Assembly (NCBI GenBank): GCA_963693305.1 | Contig: OY855905.1 | Coordinates: forward strand, 28,912,937-28,976,936 | Length of the DNA stretch: 64,000 nt | From: Meandrina meandrites | Lineage: Eukaryota; Cnidaria; Anthozoa; Scleractinia; Meandrinidae | Direction: 5' to 3' | In this document: piece by piece, positions 12,575-26,300 of the stretch | How the letters are laid out: every line of letters starts with the position of its first letter | Numbering within the stretch: the first letter of the stretch is position 1 | Program-made: the position numbers and the translations under genes | The notes under the pieces: generated by a model | The model's input: the letters and a program-made list of their open reading frames with translations, nothing else | Database searches by the model: none | What the model was told of the DNA's origin: nothing

Positions 12575-12713
12575 GTGGCTACTAAGAATTTAATACACAT
12601 AGTTTTGCCTTGTTTTCAACAAGCTTATGACAGATAAGAGTCTGGAATAGAAACTGACGACTGAAAAACATTGAAAAGCATGCTTATTATGGTCTTGCTG
12701 AGTTCTGTTGCTA

Positions 12714-13048
12714 TTAAAGACTCTCTGTCGACCGGCATACATTGCGCGCGTTTGTTATTGCAGATCAGATCAATCCAAGATGGCGGCCACAAGTAGGGAA
12801 ATGGCGAGCAGCTTAGTTGAGGCTGATTTTTCGGGGCAAGAGGGCCCGGGACCACTGGTAAACAATTATGGGAGTGTGGTAAGTGATTTTTTTTTCTTTG
12901 AGGTACATCCAATGGATGCTATAGATTGACTATAGATTGAAAGAGATTAGAGATGATCATAGTGTTCCGCAAAGAAAATGGAGGTTTTGTAGACCATGAA
13001 ACCTCCGGTGATGCACGCAATGTATGCCGGTTGAAAGAGAGTCTTTAA
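12714..13048. mobile_element. 335-bp TIR element enclosing an exon-like ORF
   Basis: TTAAAGACTCTCTGTCGACC..GGCATACATTGC at 12714-12750 is inverted at 13014-13048 with a few mismatches, giving terminal repeats of about 35 bp. The interior carries the ATG-led frame annotated separately, in an AAGATGGCGGCC context. Confidence 0.65.
12780..12878 (+). CDS. candidate first coding exon inside a TIR element
   Basis: The ATG sits in AAGATGGCGG, a context frequent at animal transcription and translation starts. The frame reads MAATSREMASSLVEADFSGQ and ends GSV at a consensus donor (GTG|gtaagtg, donor at 12879), 33 codons in phase 0. No second exon could be identified before 16 kb, and the ORF lies wholly within an inverted-repeat element. 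It may be a captured or element-donated promoter and first exon rather than part of a living gene. Unspliced, the frame runs 16 more codons to TGA. Confidence 0.3.
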
Positions 13049-14286
13049 GCTAAGTAATGATCTTTTGATTTCCTGGCAATAAAGTTATGTTTCTAAAAAA
13101 ATGTCTTCTGCTAATTTCTGACCAAATCCTATTAAGCGACCAACCCCAGGCCCTATTAAACAGCCACAAAAATTATTCAGCAAAAATTATTAACTAGATG
13201 TGATTTTTGTTCAAAAATTGTGGTCCAGCTAAAGCCAAACATGAAAAATAGTTTTCAACAGTTATTTAAAATTCTATCATATTTTTACTGAACGACAGGT
13301 AAAGTTCTTCCAAAGTTTTATGGCCATCGCGTTAAAGCCGAAAAAGAACAAAAGTATTTCATGGAGAAATGTACCCAGAATGTACTATGAAGCCACCTTA
13401 AATCCAAGTCAGAGTACAACATTCTAGAAATTAGCTTAAAACACACTCTGAACTGGACAAAACTAAAACTCTTAAATTTCTGCTAGAACGTGGATGTTCT
13501 TAAATGAAACCTACCTTTTTGGAAGTGTGTGAAGGAGTCAGTTTGACCAAGCTCAGACAGAAATATCCACTATTCATACTTGGGATGGTGATGCGTCCAC
13601 AATTTCATGGGGAGCCACCTTAATAAACACTGCAACAAAACGACATAATTATTTGTAATCAGTAAGAAATCCTGGGGTTGGGTATTGTCTCTTTCTACAT
13701 ACCCAGGGATGGAGAGTAGCAGCCAAGCAGGAAATAAATTACAAATCCCCGGGGGTATGCGGGGGTGGGGTTGTGAGGGGGGGGGGGGGTGGTAACAGGT
13801 AGATTTGAACAGCGGTATGTATGAACATTCAAGGTAATATTCAAGCTTATATTTAGCTCATTTTTTTCGCACATAAGCACAAATGAAGTTGAAAAGAATC
13901 ATTTCTTTAGTAAATTAAAATTTAAACGCTGTTAATTACTCACCAATGAATGCTTGAAGGCTGGCGCAGTGAAAACTGCTTTTGAAAACTTCATGCTATT
14001 AAACCAAGTTGAGCTGACCAAAACAGAACGCCCTACTTAGTTGTTCTCTCAACTAAATGCACCAGACGTTAAAAACTCGCCAAAGAACAATATAAGACTT
14101 CAAAACTGTATTCCACAGTCAATAAATGGTTGCTGGAGTTGCAGAACGTGTTACAAAACTGCCGCCATCTTTGAGCCTGGGCGCCAGGATTTCACGCGGT
14201 CTTGAGCGGTCATAACTTCCCGGGGCAGGGTGGGGGCGGAAGGGGCGGCGGGTGGGCATGAGCGAAAGCATCGGGGTGGGGCTGGG

Positions 14287-14528
14287 TAAGGGACGGACCA
14301 TTATTTTCCTAGAGAGAGAGAGAGAGGGGGGGGGGGGGGGAGGGTTATGAAAAATTTTTGTCTGCAGACTTTTTTTTAAAAAAATTATGCACCTCTGCAA
14401 ACATTTTTTTTTTCGAAATGCAAACTAATTAAATTTTTAAACATTTCGTGTTTGCAAGCAATTTATTTTGATATTTTCACTCCCCCCGCCCCCCGCCCCC
14501 CTCCAGAAAAATAATGGTCCTTCCCTAA
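14287..14528. mobile_element. 242-bp MITE-like element
   Basis: TAAGGGACGGACCATTATTT at the left end is matched in inverted form by AAATAATGGTCCTTCCCTAA at the right end. The interior holds (GA)n and poly-G/poly-C runs. Confidence 0.6.
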
Positions 14529-15426
14529 AGAAAAAACGATGACGGTCTATGTCTCTAAAGGGCCTTTTGATTATATATCATTTTTGACGAAAAAAGGAAA
14601 CGTATTTTTCGGAAAAAAATGGAACCTCTTCTAGTGATCTACAGTAGAAAGACTGCATCCCCTTTTCCTTTTTTCCTGAAGTTTTTACTTATTAAAGTAA
14701 CCAGTTAAAATACTCAGATGACTCGGCCAACAGGTCAGTTGGAGACATTCTGAATGGCCTTTTCAAATGACAGTTTCCGTACCCTGCTCTTTTATTTTCA
14801 TCATACTAAAAAAGGTACCCCCCTCATAGCCTCCCCATAACTCTATTATTAGGAGGGTGGAGGAATGCAAAGACACGTTTCACTCGTTATTTTAAATCTT
14901 CGTCACGCCGATTTTGTCTGTTTCAACTTTGTGTCGCCCGATGATCTGCCCCTGGGCCTTCCAGGAATGATGCGTAAATGCGGCACAAACAACTGACACA
15001 AATGCATGCAACCGAGCACATGTCATGGCCTAACGGTTGCTGGGGGCAATCTGACAAGATGCTGAAGGAAGAAGGGCTGGGATGAGGTATTGTAATGAGC
15101 TAATTAATATCATCTCCAAAGATCCAAGAGGAGTATAATGTTGCTCGTTTCTTGACACTGCAAAGGTTGTTTTGGGCCGAATGGGCTATGCACAAAAAAT
15201 TAAAACGCCCGTTTTACATTGTAGGCTAAATTACTGGCAGTTATTCAAGTTTTCAGGGCGATTTTCTAATCACAACCGAAACTATCACATCTGGCCCATC
15301 ACAACAAACGTTATGAACCAATCAGAACTCGATGCAAAAACATAAAACAGGTGCCAAACGCGGGAAAACGCTACGAGCCAATCATATGCTTCGAATGGGA
15401 TGAAAAATGGGAAACATGGGAAAAAT

Positions 15427-15847
15427 CAGAAGTCCATAACTAGAAGTCTACATCTCTGGTAATAGGCCTTGAGATATGTCTTTCGCGTGTACCTCGCGTT
15501 CCTCGCGTGTAGGCTATTTTTAGAACAGCTTTGCCGCGAACAAGTAGCCAATCACGTTGAACTATTTTTCAATTTGCGCCTTTGATTGGTTGAACAAATT
15601 TTTGAAGAAAAGCAGAACTGCAGAGGACGAGCGAACGGCATTACGAAATTACTGTTTGTTGGTCATCATAATCTCCGTTTTGTGAGGATTAAATCGTCCG
15701 GACAAGAATCATCAGGCCATCTTTCATCGATGATGTTGCGCATGGTGTCGAAATAGTGGATCACGTCATTTTCTCGCGAGTAAATCAGTTTCTAAAAATA
15801 GCCTACACGCGAAATACCACATATAGACTTCTAGTTATGGACTTCTG
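15427..15847. mobile_element. 421-bp MITE-like element
   Basis: CAGAAGTCCATAACTAGAAG(TCT) on the left is inverted exactly on the right (15825-15847). A second inner inverted pair, CGCGTGTAGGCTATTTTTAG and its complement, lies near 15503 and 15790. Confidence 0.7.
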
Positions 15848-16572
15848 GAAAAATGTAAATTTAGTCGAGTCCCCGACGACTTGAATGCTCTAACCCCTAA
15901 ACAACAGGTGGCGACCTAGGCCATTTACTGGTTCATTTGCGACACGTGTCCTGCATACTGCTAGGATCAGCAATGTTGAAAGCGTCGTGTGTGGAAAGAT
16001 GGCACATTCAGGTGCTAGTTCATTTCAGTGTCACAAGCACGAGACAAAATTTTATTCTTCTCATGTTCGTTCCACCTGAATTGATATCTTTCTTATTTTA
16101 CTTACAGAGCTCAAGATAAAATTATCATCTCGTTTTTATGCAATGCTGATTGCTTTGTTCGGATTGTTAAGATACTCTGTCGCCGTGGTGGATTTGCCTT
16201 TTTCATTTTGCCCTAAGCAAGCGAAAAACGAATGCTGTTGACTGGTCAAGGGTCACCCGTTTTCTTTATTGATACACAAATAATGAAACGAATATCAACA
16301 CAGACACATTCACTCTCTTCTTTTATTAAAACGGCAATGGATAAATACAAGATAACCGCAAGGAACAATAAATAACGGTTATTGAATTCAAATACGAATA
16401 AATATCTACGTTGTGGTGGTATAAACATTCGTTCTCTTTCCACAGCTCTCTTACGTACAATATTTGCTTGTTCTTAAATACGTTGACTCAAAAAGCTTGG
16501 AGCCAGTCTAATACAGTTATCCTCGATGAGTATTTTCAGGCAAACATTCCTTGTCCGAGGTTCCTTTTTATA

Positions 16573-16578
16573 TTTATT
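16573..16578 (-). promoter_or_regulatory. possible poly(A) signal of the EVC-like gene
   Basis: Minus-strand AATAAA, about 205 nt downstream of the stop codon at 16780-16782. A second AATAAA is at 16265-16270. Either could end the transcript. Confidence 0.4.
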
Positions 16579-16779
16579 TCAACAGCAGTCAGGAAACTAA
16601 CCTCTTGTGCATGTGCATGACTTGTAGAATGATACGATATGAATAATGATGTGAATAATGATAAGATACGACTTGGCATGCAATATTTCTCATGCAATTT
16701 ACAATTCTGCAAGTTACAGTAACAGTCCCAGATCACATGCAAGGGGTCTCGGACATCAATGACGTCACACGGTCACGGG

Positions 16780-19700
16780 TCACGCGTCAGGAGCAGGGGT
16801 TCGGGCGCTTCTCACTCGTTTACGGACATCTTTTGCGATACTCTTCGTTAGCTTCGAGTCCATTCCCACCTCTGATAAAATAAAAAAGATGATAAAGGAT
16901 TTTTTTCTATGGCTGAGTCGGAGACTAAAGAAAATTATAGGCGTACTGTAAGTTAAGAATGAAATGCAGGAGGTAGCGTGGCCGAATGGTCAAATAAATT
17001 TCCCGGGATCAATTTCACTCCACTCTGGAGTGGTTACCTGATTTCACTTTCTAGACTAGGGGTAACAATTGCTTTCTTTTCTTTACCTTTCTGTACGAAC
17101 ACGATATCATGATTGGAATGAGTTACAAGATGATTTTAGCATAAACGGCTTGACTGACGATAACGACAGTTCTCAGATGGAGAGTTACATTATGTGCACT
17201 CAAAACAAACATTCTTACCTGACGCAGAGTTCTTGATTGTTTGAAGCAGTTCTTCTTCTGTAGCTGCACTATTCTCAGCTAAAGTGGCAATAAACTTCTT
17301 TTCTTCCTCCTGAAAATGCACAAGAATACAGAAGTTAGGATACGTTGAAACGACGGTAACTTAAAAATGCCTTAGTGTCAGCTTGTTACCATTTAGTTCA
17401 GCAAGTGTAAAGTTAAAGTGTTTATGCTCGGCGAAACACCAAGAAAAAACTACTGGTAGAAACAGTGAGTGGAGAGTAATGCGAAAATCACGATTACCAT
17501 CACACTGTTCAATCATGTCCCAATGCGACAAGTCAACGACAGAGGTATGAGGCGTTTTGGTTAGACAGCAGGAAACAAATTAACAACAAACCTGCAAATC
17601 AGCCATTAGCATTTCATCCATTTCTTTATTGACCTCTTCCAACTGATGGGCTAGATCCAGCTGCATTTCACGCTCCAGTTCCTAACAAATGTCACAAGAA
17701 ATTACAGTGAAAACTGTGAGCACGTACAGTAAGAATGGGATATGTAATACACAATAGTCGTATGTACCTCTAAATCTCTTCTATGGCGTTGCTCAGCTAA
17801 AAGAATATATATTTTAGATCCAGCAGACCTGAAAAGGAAACAGATCTGTCAACAAAGGTAATTAACGGCTTTCCAGCTAAATTAAAATTGAATTAAAATC
17901 GATTGTGGCGATTAACCGTTTTACTTTGCAACTCTCCTAGGGCAATTCAAAATGATTTGTCCGTATCATTCGGGTAGAAGCAACTTTTTCTTTGACGACG
18001 TGACGAGGGACTCGATTTCATTCACTGCACGAATGTCTGTTCGCGGCACGACAACCGTTACTAATACGCGGATCGAAAAAAAAAACTCAGTTGAGGTGAA
18101 AATAAAACCTACTGCACTGCTTTACTCTTTTGTTCCTCTTTTTCTTGAAGCAGTTTCACTTCCAAAGCTCTGCGAAATAAGAACAAAGTTAAGAACAAAG
18201 TTAAGACCAGTTAATACTTGCTACATCTAATTGAAGAAATGTTGACCCTATGAAAAGCATAAACCCATGAACGATATGACCCAACGATTATTTTTTCTGA
18301 TTTCTAGGAAACATTTGGGTCGCATCGTTCATAGTTTATGCTTTTCAGGGGTCATCGATTCTTCAATCAGCTGTATATTAATCGAGAGTAGTAACAGTGG
18401 TGGAGAGGGGCTTCGGGATTAATAGAACTTTTACGAGAATGTAACAGATGCAGAATTAAATTCAACGCTACCTCTCTTTCTTCTGCTGCTTTGCTGCAAT
18501 TTTTTCTCGTATCTTTTGCATCTGCTTTTCCTTTTCCCTGTAAACAGAACAGTAAAAATTAATGTAAGGAAATGAAAACTGGTAATGAATGTTATAACGA
18601 ATAAAACACATTGTCCTCTTGTAAAACCAAAACGTGTGACCGGATTTCTAATAATCTCTGACACCTGTAAGGTCCTTTAACACTCTTACTTTCTTCGGTT
18701 CAGTTCCTAAGCAAACATGACAAATTTTGAATCTTACAAAAAAAAAAAAAAAACTAGCGCAGCCAAGCACAAGCAATACAACCAATCTAAAGCATCACAC
18801 AGCCTATCTAGGTAGTAGCACAGGCAGCTTTGTTGGTGCAAAACGAGGAAAAACGCGCGAGGAATGGTTTTGCGCCAACAGAACTACCAGCTACGCGGCT
18901 GAAAAAAACACAAGTGTTTTTGTTATTCTTACATATCAATCTGAGCATTCAACTTATCCACTTGTTTCTGATGTTGCTTCATGATTTTATCTGTTTGTGC
19001 ATCAGCCAGAGTGCCTTCTCTTGTCATGTTCTCCACAAGCTTTTTCTACCAAATACAAGGAAAGAATATTGGACGGAAGCTGACCTACTAGGTGCAAAAG
19101 ATATGTTTGGCCATTCGACCGTTCATAGCCCCCAAGAGATACCAAAATCTAACTATAACCAAAACATTCAAAGATCAAAGTGCTCTCTGAGCCAGCTCAT
19201 TCATGTTGTGGACAAATTGCATTGTAAAGTTGAATGCTGGAAGTTTAAACAAAGGAGGAAAGAAAAGGGTTGGAAACAGGAGGGGTTAGTTAGCTGCGAG
19301 GATGTGCGAGCGCAGGGGGAGGGGGGGGGGGGTCTGAGTATCCCCTATCCCATTAATTTTTGGCCTAAATATCCCGTATCCCGTTAATTCCGGTGGTCTG
19401 AATCGCCAACTTTTATGTTAGATATCCCAGAATCCCTTGTTTAAATATGCCATATCCCGTTGATGTTTTCCCCAAATATCCCGTTTCCCTATAATTTGTT
19501 TGCCTATAAGTACACTTTCTTTTTTATGAGAACCTTTTTTTATAAAGAAGAACATGCTAAGAACATACCCCTGGCTGATAGTCAGAGAACGTCTTTACTT
19601 TGCCCATTTGTTTTATTATTCTTTTTAATGAGTGATATAAATAAGTGAAAAACAGTGGTCTAACAGTACAATTAATTCAATGCTTAAAAGAAAATTCTTT

Positions 19701-22700
19701 TAACATTGGTGTTTTCTTGCTGTATGATATACTATGTAGAACATCTCAACTTACACTTTTAACATGTCTTACTTAAAAGCCTCATTAAAAGCCTCATTGA
19801 ATGGTGAAAACAATAAGAATGCTTAATTAGACGTTCTTATATAAAAAAGAGTGGATCCCGCCTGTATCCCGAAAACCCCTTTTAGGGCCTCCATATTCTA
19901 CCTTCGTTTTTTTAGTTATTTTTTTCAAAAAAAATAACTCTTAGTCGGCGCGATGGACCGTGTAGTCAGTCAGTCAGCCAGTCAGTCAGTCAGTCAGTCA
20001 GTCAGTCAGTCAGTCAGTCAGTCAGTCAGTCAGTCAGTCAGTCAGTCAGTCAGTCAGTCAGTCAGTCAGTCAGTCAGTCAGTCAGTCAGTCAGTCAGTGG
20101 AGTATGTTTGCATCTCACACCAATCAGGTTTGAGGTACTATCAGAACCAATGAAATTGCAGTTTATATAGGGGAAGTAATCTGACACAGTTGTAAGCGAG
20201 CGATTTCATTCGAAGATTTTCGATTTGTAGGAGGCGGAATCGGTGAGTTGTGAAACGCTCGCCTGCTCACAACGCACATGCCGCCAGCAAAAGACCCAAC
20301 ACTAAATTGTTATTCAAGCGTTCCTTTAGGACGGGCTAGTTTCGCTGACCATAGTAGAAATTGCATAAAGCATTTGCACAAAGCAGATTTGAAGAATAAT
20401 GTTCTCATTGTGATGTTAATACTGTGTCATAAAAATGGCAAGGAATCTTCTTCAGAGTGTGTTGTGGCCTCTTGTTTTAAGAGTTCGTGACAAGAAAACT
20501 TCTTAAATTTAATACTTCTTGAGACTCTGTGTCACCAACTGAAAACCGCAATTAATTTAATTAGTCTCTTTAGCGTCTTGCTCCGGCGATTAGCTGACTC
20601 TTGGGCAAGTAGCGTTTATGTTTATACCTTACAAACACACCACGTTTAGACATTTAATTAACCGGTATGGGTATAGACTTTAAATGGTTTTGCTTTTAAA
20701 ATTAACTACGATCGATAGCGGCAACAGGCTAGAATAAGAGAATGTCATTCCATGACAGTTTGATAACTAAAATTAATTAGTTCTTGTTCCTGTTTGTTGA
20801 ATGAAAATTTACATTTACGACAGGAAACAAATACTCCAGGTGTACTACACTTTAAAAGCTTTCCTAAAAATATAGTTTTTGATTTGATTCGTTTATTACT
20901 TTTCGATTACTCAATGGAGACATCGTGTTTTCAAGAAAAACAAAAGTGTCATGTTACAAAAGTGAGATAAACAAAAGTGTCATGTTACATGCGTTAAAAA
21001 AAAAAACAAAGGTATCGTTTTACAGTGTTTGACAAAAACACAAAAGTATCATGTAACAAACGAAAGTATCGCGTTACGGTTGTAAAAAAGCTAGCAACAA
21101 AATAAGCGCTAACAGAATAAGCCATTTCGTGACATTTTGACAACTTAATTAGTTCTTGTTTTTTCTAAATGATAAAAATTTACTATTGAACGAAACAGTT
21201 TTGACGTAACAAATTGCACGTAAAAGTTATTTTGTCTGCAACATTTTTTTTTTCAAAAAATGCCTCTTAGTCGTAGCAAGGGGCTATGTAGTTAGTGATG
21301 CACCATGCACAAATAGCTCAACCATCCCAACAGGACTAACACTCAGTCTTACCCCAAGCAACCCAATCAATTGAAAAAATAACTCCTGCACGCTTAGCGT
21401 GCCTATGTTTTTTTCAACGTCGAGCAGAATTGGCTTGAGTTGAAATCACGCAACGTTTGATGTGGTTTTTCCTACGTAAAGCAAAATTGGCCGAGTTCAA
21501 ATCACGCAACATTTGATGTTTATTTTGAAATTGTCAGAGTTGAAATCACTCAACGTTTGATGTTTACTCACTCGCAAGGAGCTATGAATCATTCACCTAT
21601 GTAAAGTTTTACGAATACTCTGCTCTTTGTTTAGTGTGAAATCTTTATTTTGGTGTTACTTAAGCCGTAGAGTTGGAGCGCATTCTGCCAAATCGTAAAA
21701 TTACTGAATATTCATTGCGAAACAGCGAGTTATCTTGACAGATGTTGATGATGCATCTGATAAGAGAAAATTATGTCGCATGTTGTAATTTCCGGTCACA
21801 TATGTTAATCGCGCAGCTGTAAGATCTCTACGATCTTGTTTCTGATACAAGCACATTTTTACTGTGTTCTTTATGTGCATTTGAACATAAAATATATTTT
21901 TGTAATAGAGGACTTGCGGATTTTTTTCTTTTTAAAACACTTTCCAGTGGTTTGCTTTAATATCTGGGGCAAATAAATTTTCCATTGTTACGGGATAAAT
22001 AATGCAACTATGATATTCAGGTGGTAGAAAATGAATCGAAGATCGTAGAGATCCTTATATACCATACTTGCTCCAAACAATTAATATCAAGAAGGCCCCG
22101 TGGCTTTATAAAAGGGTCTAGCAACGTTGCTTTCCGTTGTTGTCGTGCAACAAAAGTTGCATTATATTGACGTGTGATATCAGATGTAAGACATACGATA
22201 CTCGGCCGTCAAGAAGGTCAAACGCTGCTGTGTTTACACACTGCTTTCAATGAACAGACGTCTTTTGTTCTCTGTCTACTATTCGTATAAATAGTGGATC
22301 AAATGAAAAAACTCCCCTTTCGAAAGTTTTTTTCAAACGTACGACAGTTGAATTCTTTGATTCCTGGGTGTTACAAAAATCGTGTTCATTTTGACTGCCA
22401 TTAAGTGGGGAGTATTAGCATGTAAAATACTTCCGTTCATGGTCTACATTTTCCGGTTACGGGCAACTTCCGTCCACGCACAACTTCCGTCAACATCGCC
22501 GTATTACATTATCTCATTCATTGCGCATGCGCGCATATGAATGAGCTAAAAACAGATTACGTCTCTACAATACGAGATTTTTATTTCATCATTTGATACA
22601 ATTTACGAGTCACAATAATTTTTTAGAGCTAAAACGTTATTAAAATTACCTCCAGGGAACGAATAGCTTCATCTTGCTTCTTAATGATTTCTTCTCGCCT

Positions 22701-23351
22701 TGCTACTGCCACCTTGAAACGGAAAATTAAAACGAAATCGAAACGAAACAGTCAGATGGTACTATAGAGGCAGATTAATATTTACACCGTCAGGGCATTT
22801 ACGATTGGATTGTACACATAACAGGAAAAGCAACAGGCCTACACATACGCTATAAATACAGCAAAGAGAAAAAGAAAAGAAAAGAAGTCTGGCGATGAAT
22901 AACTAGAAATAGCTAGAAAAGTATTAAGATTTATTTAAAAGCTAAGCTCACCTGTAATTTTCCCAGTATCTTTCCGAGTCTCTCATCTTGTTCTTTTAAA
23001 GCTTCGTCTGTCTCGGCCGCCAAACGTCTAAAATGAAAGAATGGACGAGTTATTTTTTTTTAAATTATGGTGCCATTACGTTGTTGAACATTTAAGCTTA
23101 GTGTCTGGAAATTAAGCGCATCGGATTCTAAACAAAAAATTCTATAGCATGTTACAAATAACAATTTAATGGCGTAAAATGCGGTCCTTGTAAAGCAACA
23201 ACTATTTTACAAAATTCCTTTACCATTGTAGAACTTATCATTTTCAAAAACCAGTTGCATCAACTGAGAAATACTGTTCGAACCAGGTGCAAAAATTAAT
23301 CTGCAAGTTATTGAGGGGGGAAGGGGGGGGGAGGGGGAGGGAGGACGGGCG

Positions 23352-23382
<31 letters not shown>

Positions 23383-26300
23383 AGAAAGAAAGAAATGGAG
23401 GGAAGAGGCAAGGCAAAAGGAAGGAAGGGAGCAGACTGGCAGGCGAACAAATGGGAGGGAAGGAAGAAAGCGATGGCGGGGGAAGAAAAGGAAAGGGAAC
23501 GGTTAAAAAGTTTGATGGCAGTGCATGAATAATCTTGAACAAATTCACGAGATCGCTTCAAATCGCAATAAAAGAAACTGTACAACAAATAAAAATAACT
23601 TATGCTGCTTTATTTTTTAACATACAGAGCCTGTATAAAATCCCGCCTTTATAAAAGTCGGCAGATTCTAGAAAAATTGTTCAAAGTTTAAAACCATACA
23701 AAATGGACGATTAAGTCCAAACTAGTCGTGGTGCTAATCTACAAAAAACGTGAAAATCTACCTTGAAATTGCAACTTTATTTTAACAACAAGCGAAGTCT
23801 ATATAAAACTGATGCTGCCTCTACAAAGGTTTGCATTTAAAAGCAAATACAAGGAAACCATACTTTTAAGAACGATTTTAACAAATATAGAAATAAAAAC
23901 ATGAAAATCTACCTCAAAATAAAGTCTCTTCTACAAACACAAAGGTATAGTATTGTGGCGATTACAAAGATTGTTTTTATTGCACTGATTACGCAGTTAG
24001 CTTGTAACTCTGAAACATCGTCAAGCACAAAAAAATATATACAGTAAATCGCTTACCAAGACTCTATTCATGAAGGTGACATATCTTCATACATAAAAGT
24101 ATTGCTAGAAGCATTATTACAGTCGTGCCAAGCGAAGCGTACCCCCCTAGAGTACATTAATGAATAGATTATTCGAAATTTGAATCCGCTAGCAATTTCA
24201 AGAATGTATTCATCTTATTATTAATGGAGCGCCGATCACAGTAGACTTTCACAAAGTCCTTCGACGCGCGGTTTAGTTATGTCACGAACGAAGGTCGCCC
24301 TCTCGCGACTTCGTCGCTCGCGGTCGTCGCTTCGCGACTCGATGCGCGTCGCTTCGCGACGCTTTTCGGCTCGCTACGCTCACCGAAAGAGGGCGACTTG
24401 GTGCAAGTCTACGATCTCAGCCGCCCGATTTAAATTAAACAGAAGGCGAGAAATTGAATTTGTCTTCACCTATTCATCTAATAAGCGTGAAAACGTACGT
24501 CCTGAAAAACATGTTCAAGTTTGAAGGGATTTCAGACAAAGTTTTGCAAGAGCGATAACGAAAGTGAACCGCCGATAAACAAATTTTACGCGCCCAGAAA
24601 TTTGGTCAAATTAAACTTTGTAAAAGGCAAAGTCATTTTTAAGATTTTCGTGGATCTTAAACTTCAATTTCTATTGTTCTGCGTTTGTAAATCGCATGAA
24701 ACTGGACGGTTTACAGATCTTGAGGAAAATTTTATCACCAGTTCGGATTCATGATCGCTCGTGCGAAACGTCTGACACCCCAACTTTGAAGCTTGATGAC
24801 GAATCATGCAATGTTTGAGACTCAATTTGAACATGTCTTTTTTTAGACGATTCAACTTCTCGCCTTCTCTTTAATTCAAATCAAGCGGTTGTGATCAGAA
24901 ACCAAATTTTGACTGGAACACTGATCGGCGCCGGCTTCCGTTAATAATAAAGATGAATACATTCTTGAAATTGCTAGCGGAATGAAATTTCGAATAATCA
25001 ATTCATTAATGTACTCTAGGGGGGTATGCTTCGCTTGGCACGACTGTAAACGATAAACCCCCCCCCGGGGGATAGGGTATGGGTTTTGAAGTTGTCGGTC
25101 CTTAAATAGGGTATCATTTTTGCTCCTTTTGGCATTGTGTTCCCGGTGTTATCCTTCTATCAGCTAAAATAAAAGCCCAACTAAACGTAACAAGAAAATG
25201 GTCTGTTTAAACTATAATCTATCCGTTCAACTAGTAGCAAAGCGATTTTGTAAAGATTTGTGTTTTATTTGGATCGTCACCCAACGCTTCTCCTCCCCTT
25301 GAATAGGGTGTCATTTTTCGGGTTTGGGCCTTAAAAAGGGTATCAATTCTCGTTTTCCTTTTTCCTTAAATAGGGTCAGGGTTTAAGAACCTTCGCGGCA
25401 CACCCCTATCCGAAATTTACGGGAGTACCCCCCCCCCCCCCCTGGTAAAAACCTTTCAACGACTTGTGAAAGCGAAAATCTTATCCGCTTAAACGGCTTC
25501 AAGTTTGTTGACAAGCCTTTCAAGATGAGGTAAGTAAGTTTCTACCTGTTGACGTTTAACTTTGACGTCTGTATTAAAAAGTTCAATGTCTCCTCTCAAC
25601 AACTCAAGTGGACAGCCAGCGTGAAGAGACAGGATACCAGTAGTGTGGAAGTCTTGCATGTCATCAAAATACTGCTGCTTGAAACTTCCTACATCACCTA
25701 TTTCCCTACGAGCCGGAACAAACCATTCACGGGCTTCATTAGCATTCTGCATTTGGTAAGCTTCAAAAAGAACATCGATGTTGCGCTCAGCCATATCTTG
25801 AAAAGCACTCGCTGAACGCAGATTATACCTCGTGGTGCGGTTGTTTATCACTAGATGTATTCTGGGTCGCCTGACTTCATATAACTCAGCTTTGAAATAG
25901 AACATCCTTTGTCTGTATTCTTGGAAGTCGGCTGGTATGTCATTTCTCGCGATGCCGTACACCAAATCTAACATGGCTCTAGTGGCTTCTCGGGAAAAGT
26001 CGTCAGCATTGATTGGTATTATTAACTTCTCCGCTGCGACAAGAGCGATTTCGGTGTATGGTGAGAACGAAGGGTTTGTGTCGATGAAAACGACCCACTC
26101 ATTGTCTTCATCTGCTGCAACCCCTATCATGCCATCGTAGCCCTCGATAAAGTAGCGAACACAAGATGTAATGAAGATCCAAGGGTTGTACTCGAGATCT
26201 GGATCGTCCTGCCTTTTGTGCTCAAGAGAACGAGAGAACAACTCAAGATGCATATCGCCACAGAGCAGTTTAACGTTTCCAGGTATTTGGTCGTTGAAGT

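Larger units (their letters stand above)
13049..16260. other. intergenic region, no supported gene
   Basis: Contains homopolymer G runs (about 13780 and 14325), a GA run, two MITE-like elements and a segment at 15237-15395 that recurs in diverged form near 29849-30062. No exon supported on either strand. Confidence 0.5.
19046..22649. other. 3.6-kb intron of the EVC-like gene, no nested gene seen
   Basis: Contains a poly-G element with TATCCCGTATCCCGTTAATT-type repeats (19310-19480), a CAGT microsatellite, degenerate tandem repeats at 20936-21080 and a 3-copy ~55-bp repeat at 21427-21567. Two related segments (TTTTTTCAAAAAA..CTCTTAGTCG) lie near 19920 and 21245. The 185-codon plus-strand frame at 18830-19387 is antisense to an exon plus repeats. 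Confidence 0.55.

Noticed and set aside
18830..19387. 185-codon plus-strand open frame
   Set aside because: Antisense to an EVC-like exon (18933-19045) and running into a poly-G repeat; no domain or splice support.
19953..20153. VSQS-repeat ORF
   Set aside because: Translation of the CAGT microsatellite.
23207..23588. Overlapping Pro/Leu/Ser-rich and Arg/Gly-rich frames on both strands
   Set aside because: Products of the GGCA/purine tract; low complexity in all frames.
24279..24524. Arg/Ser-rich 81-codon frame
   Set aside because: Lies across stacked palindromes in the centre of a TIR element; composition follows the GC repeat.
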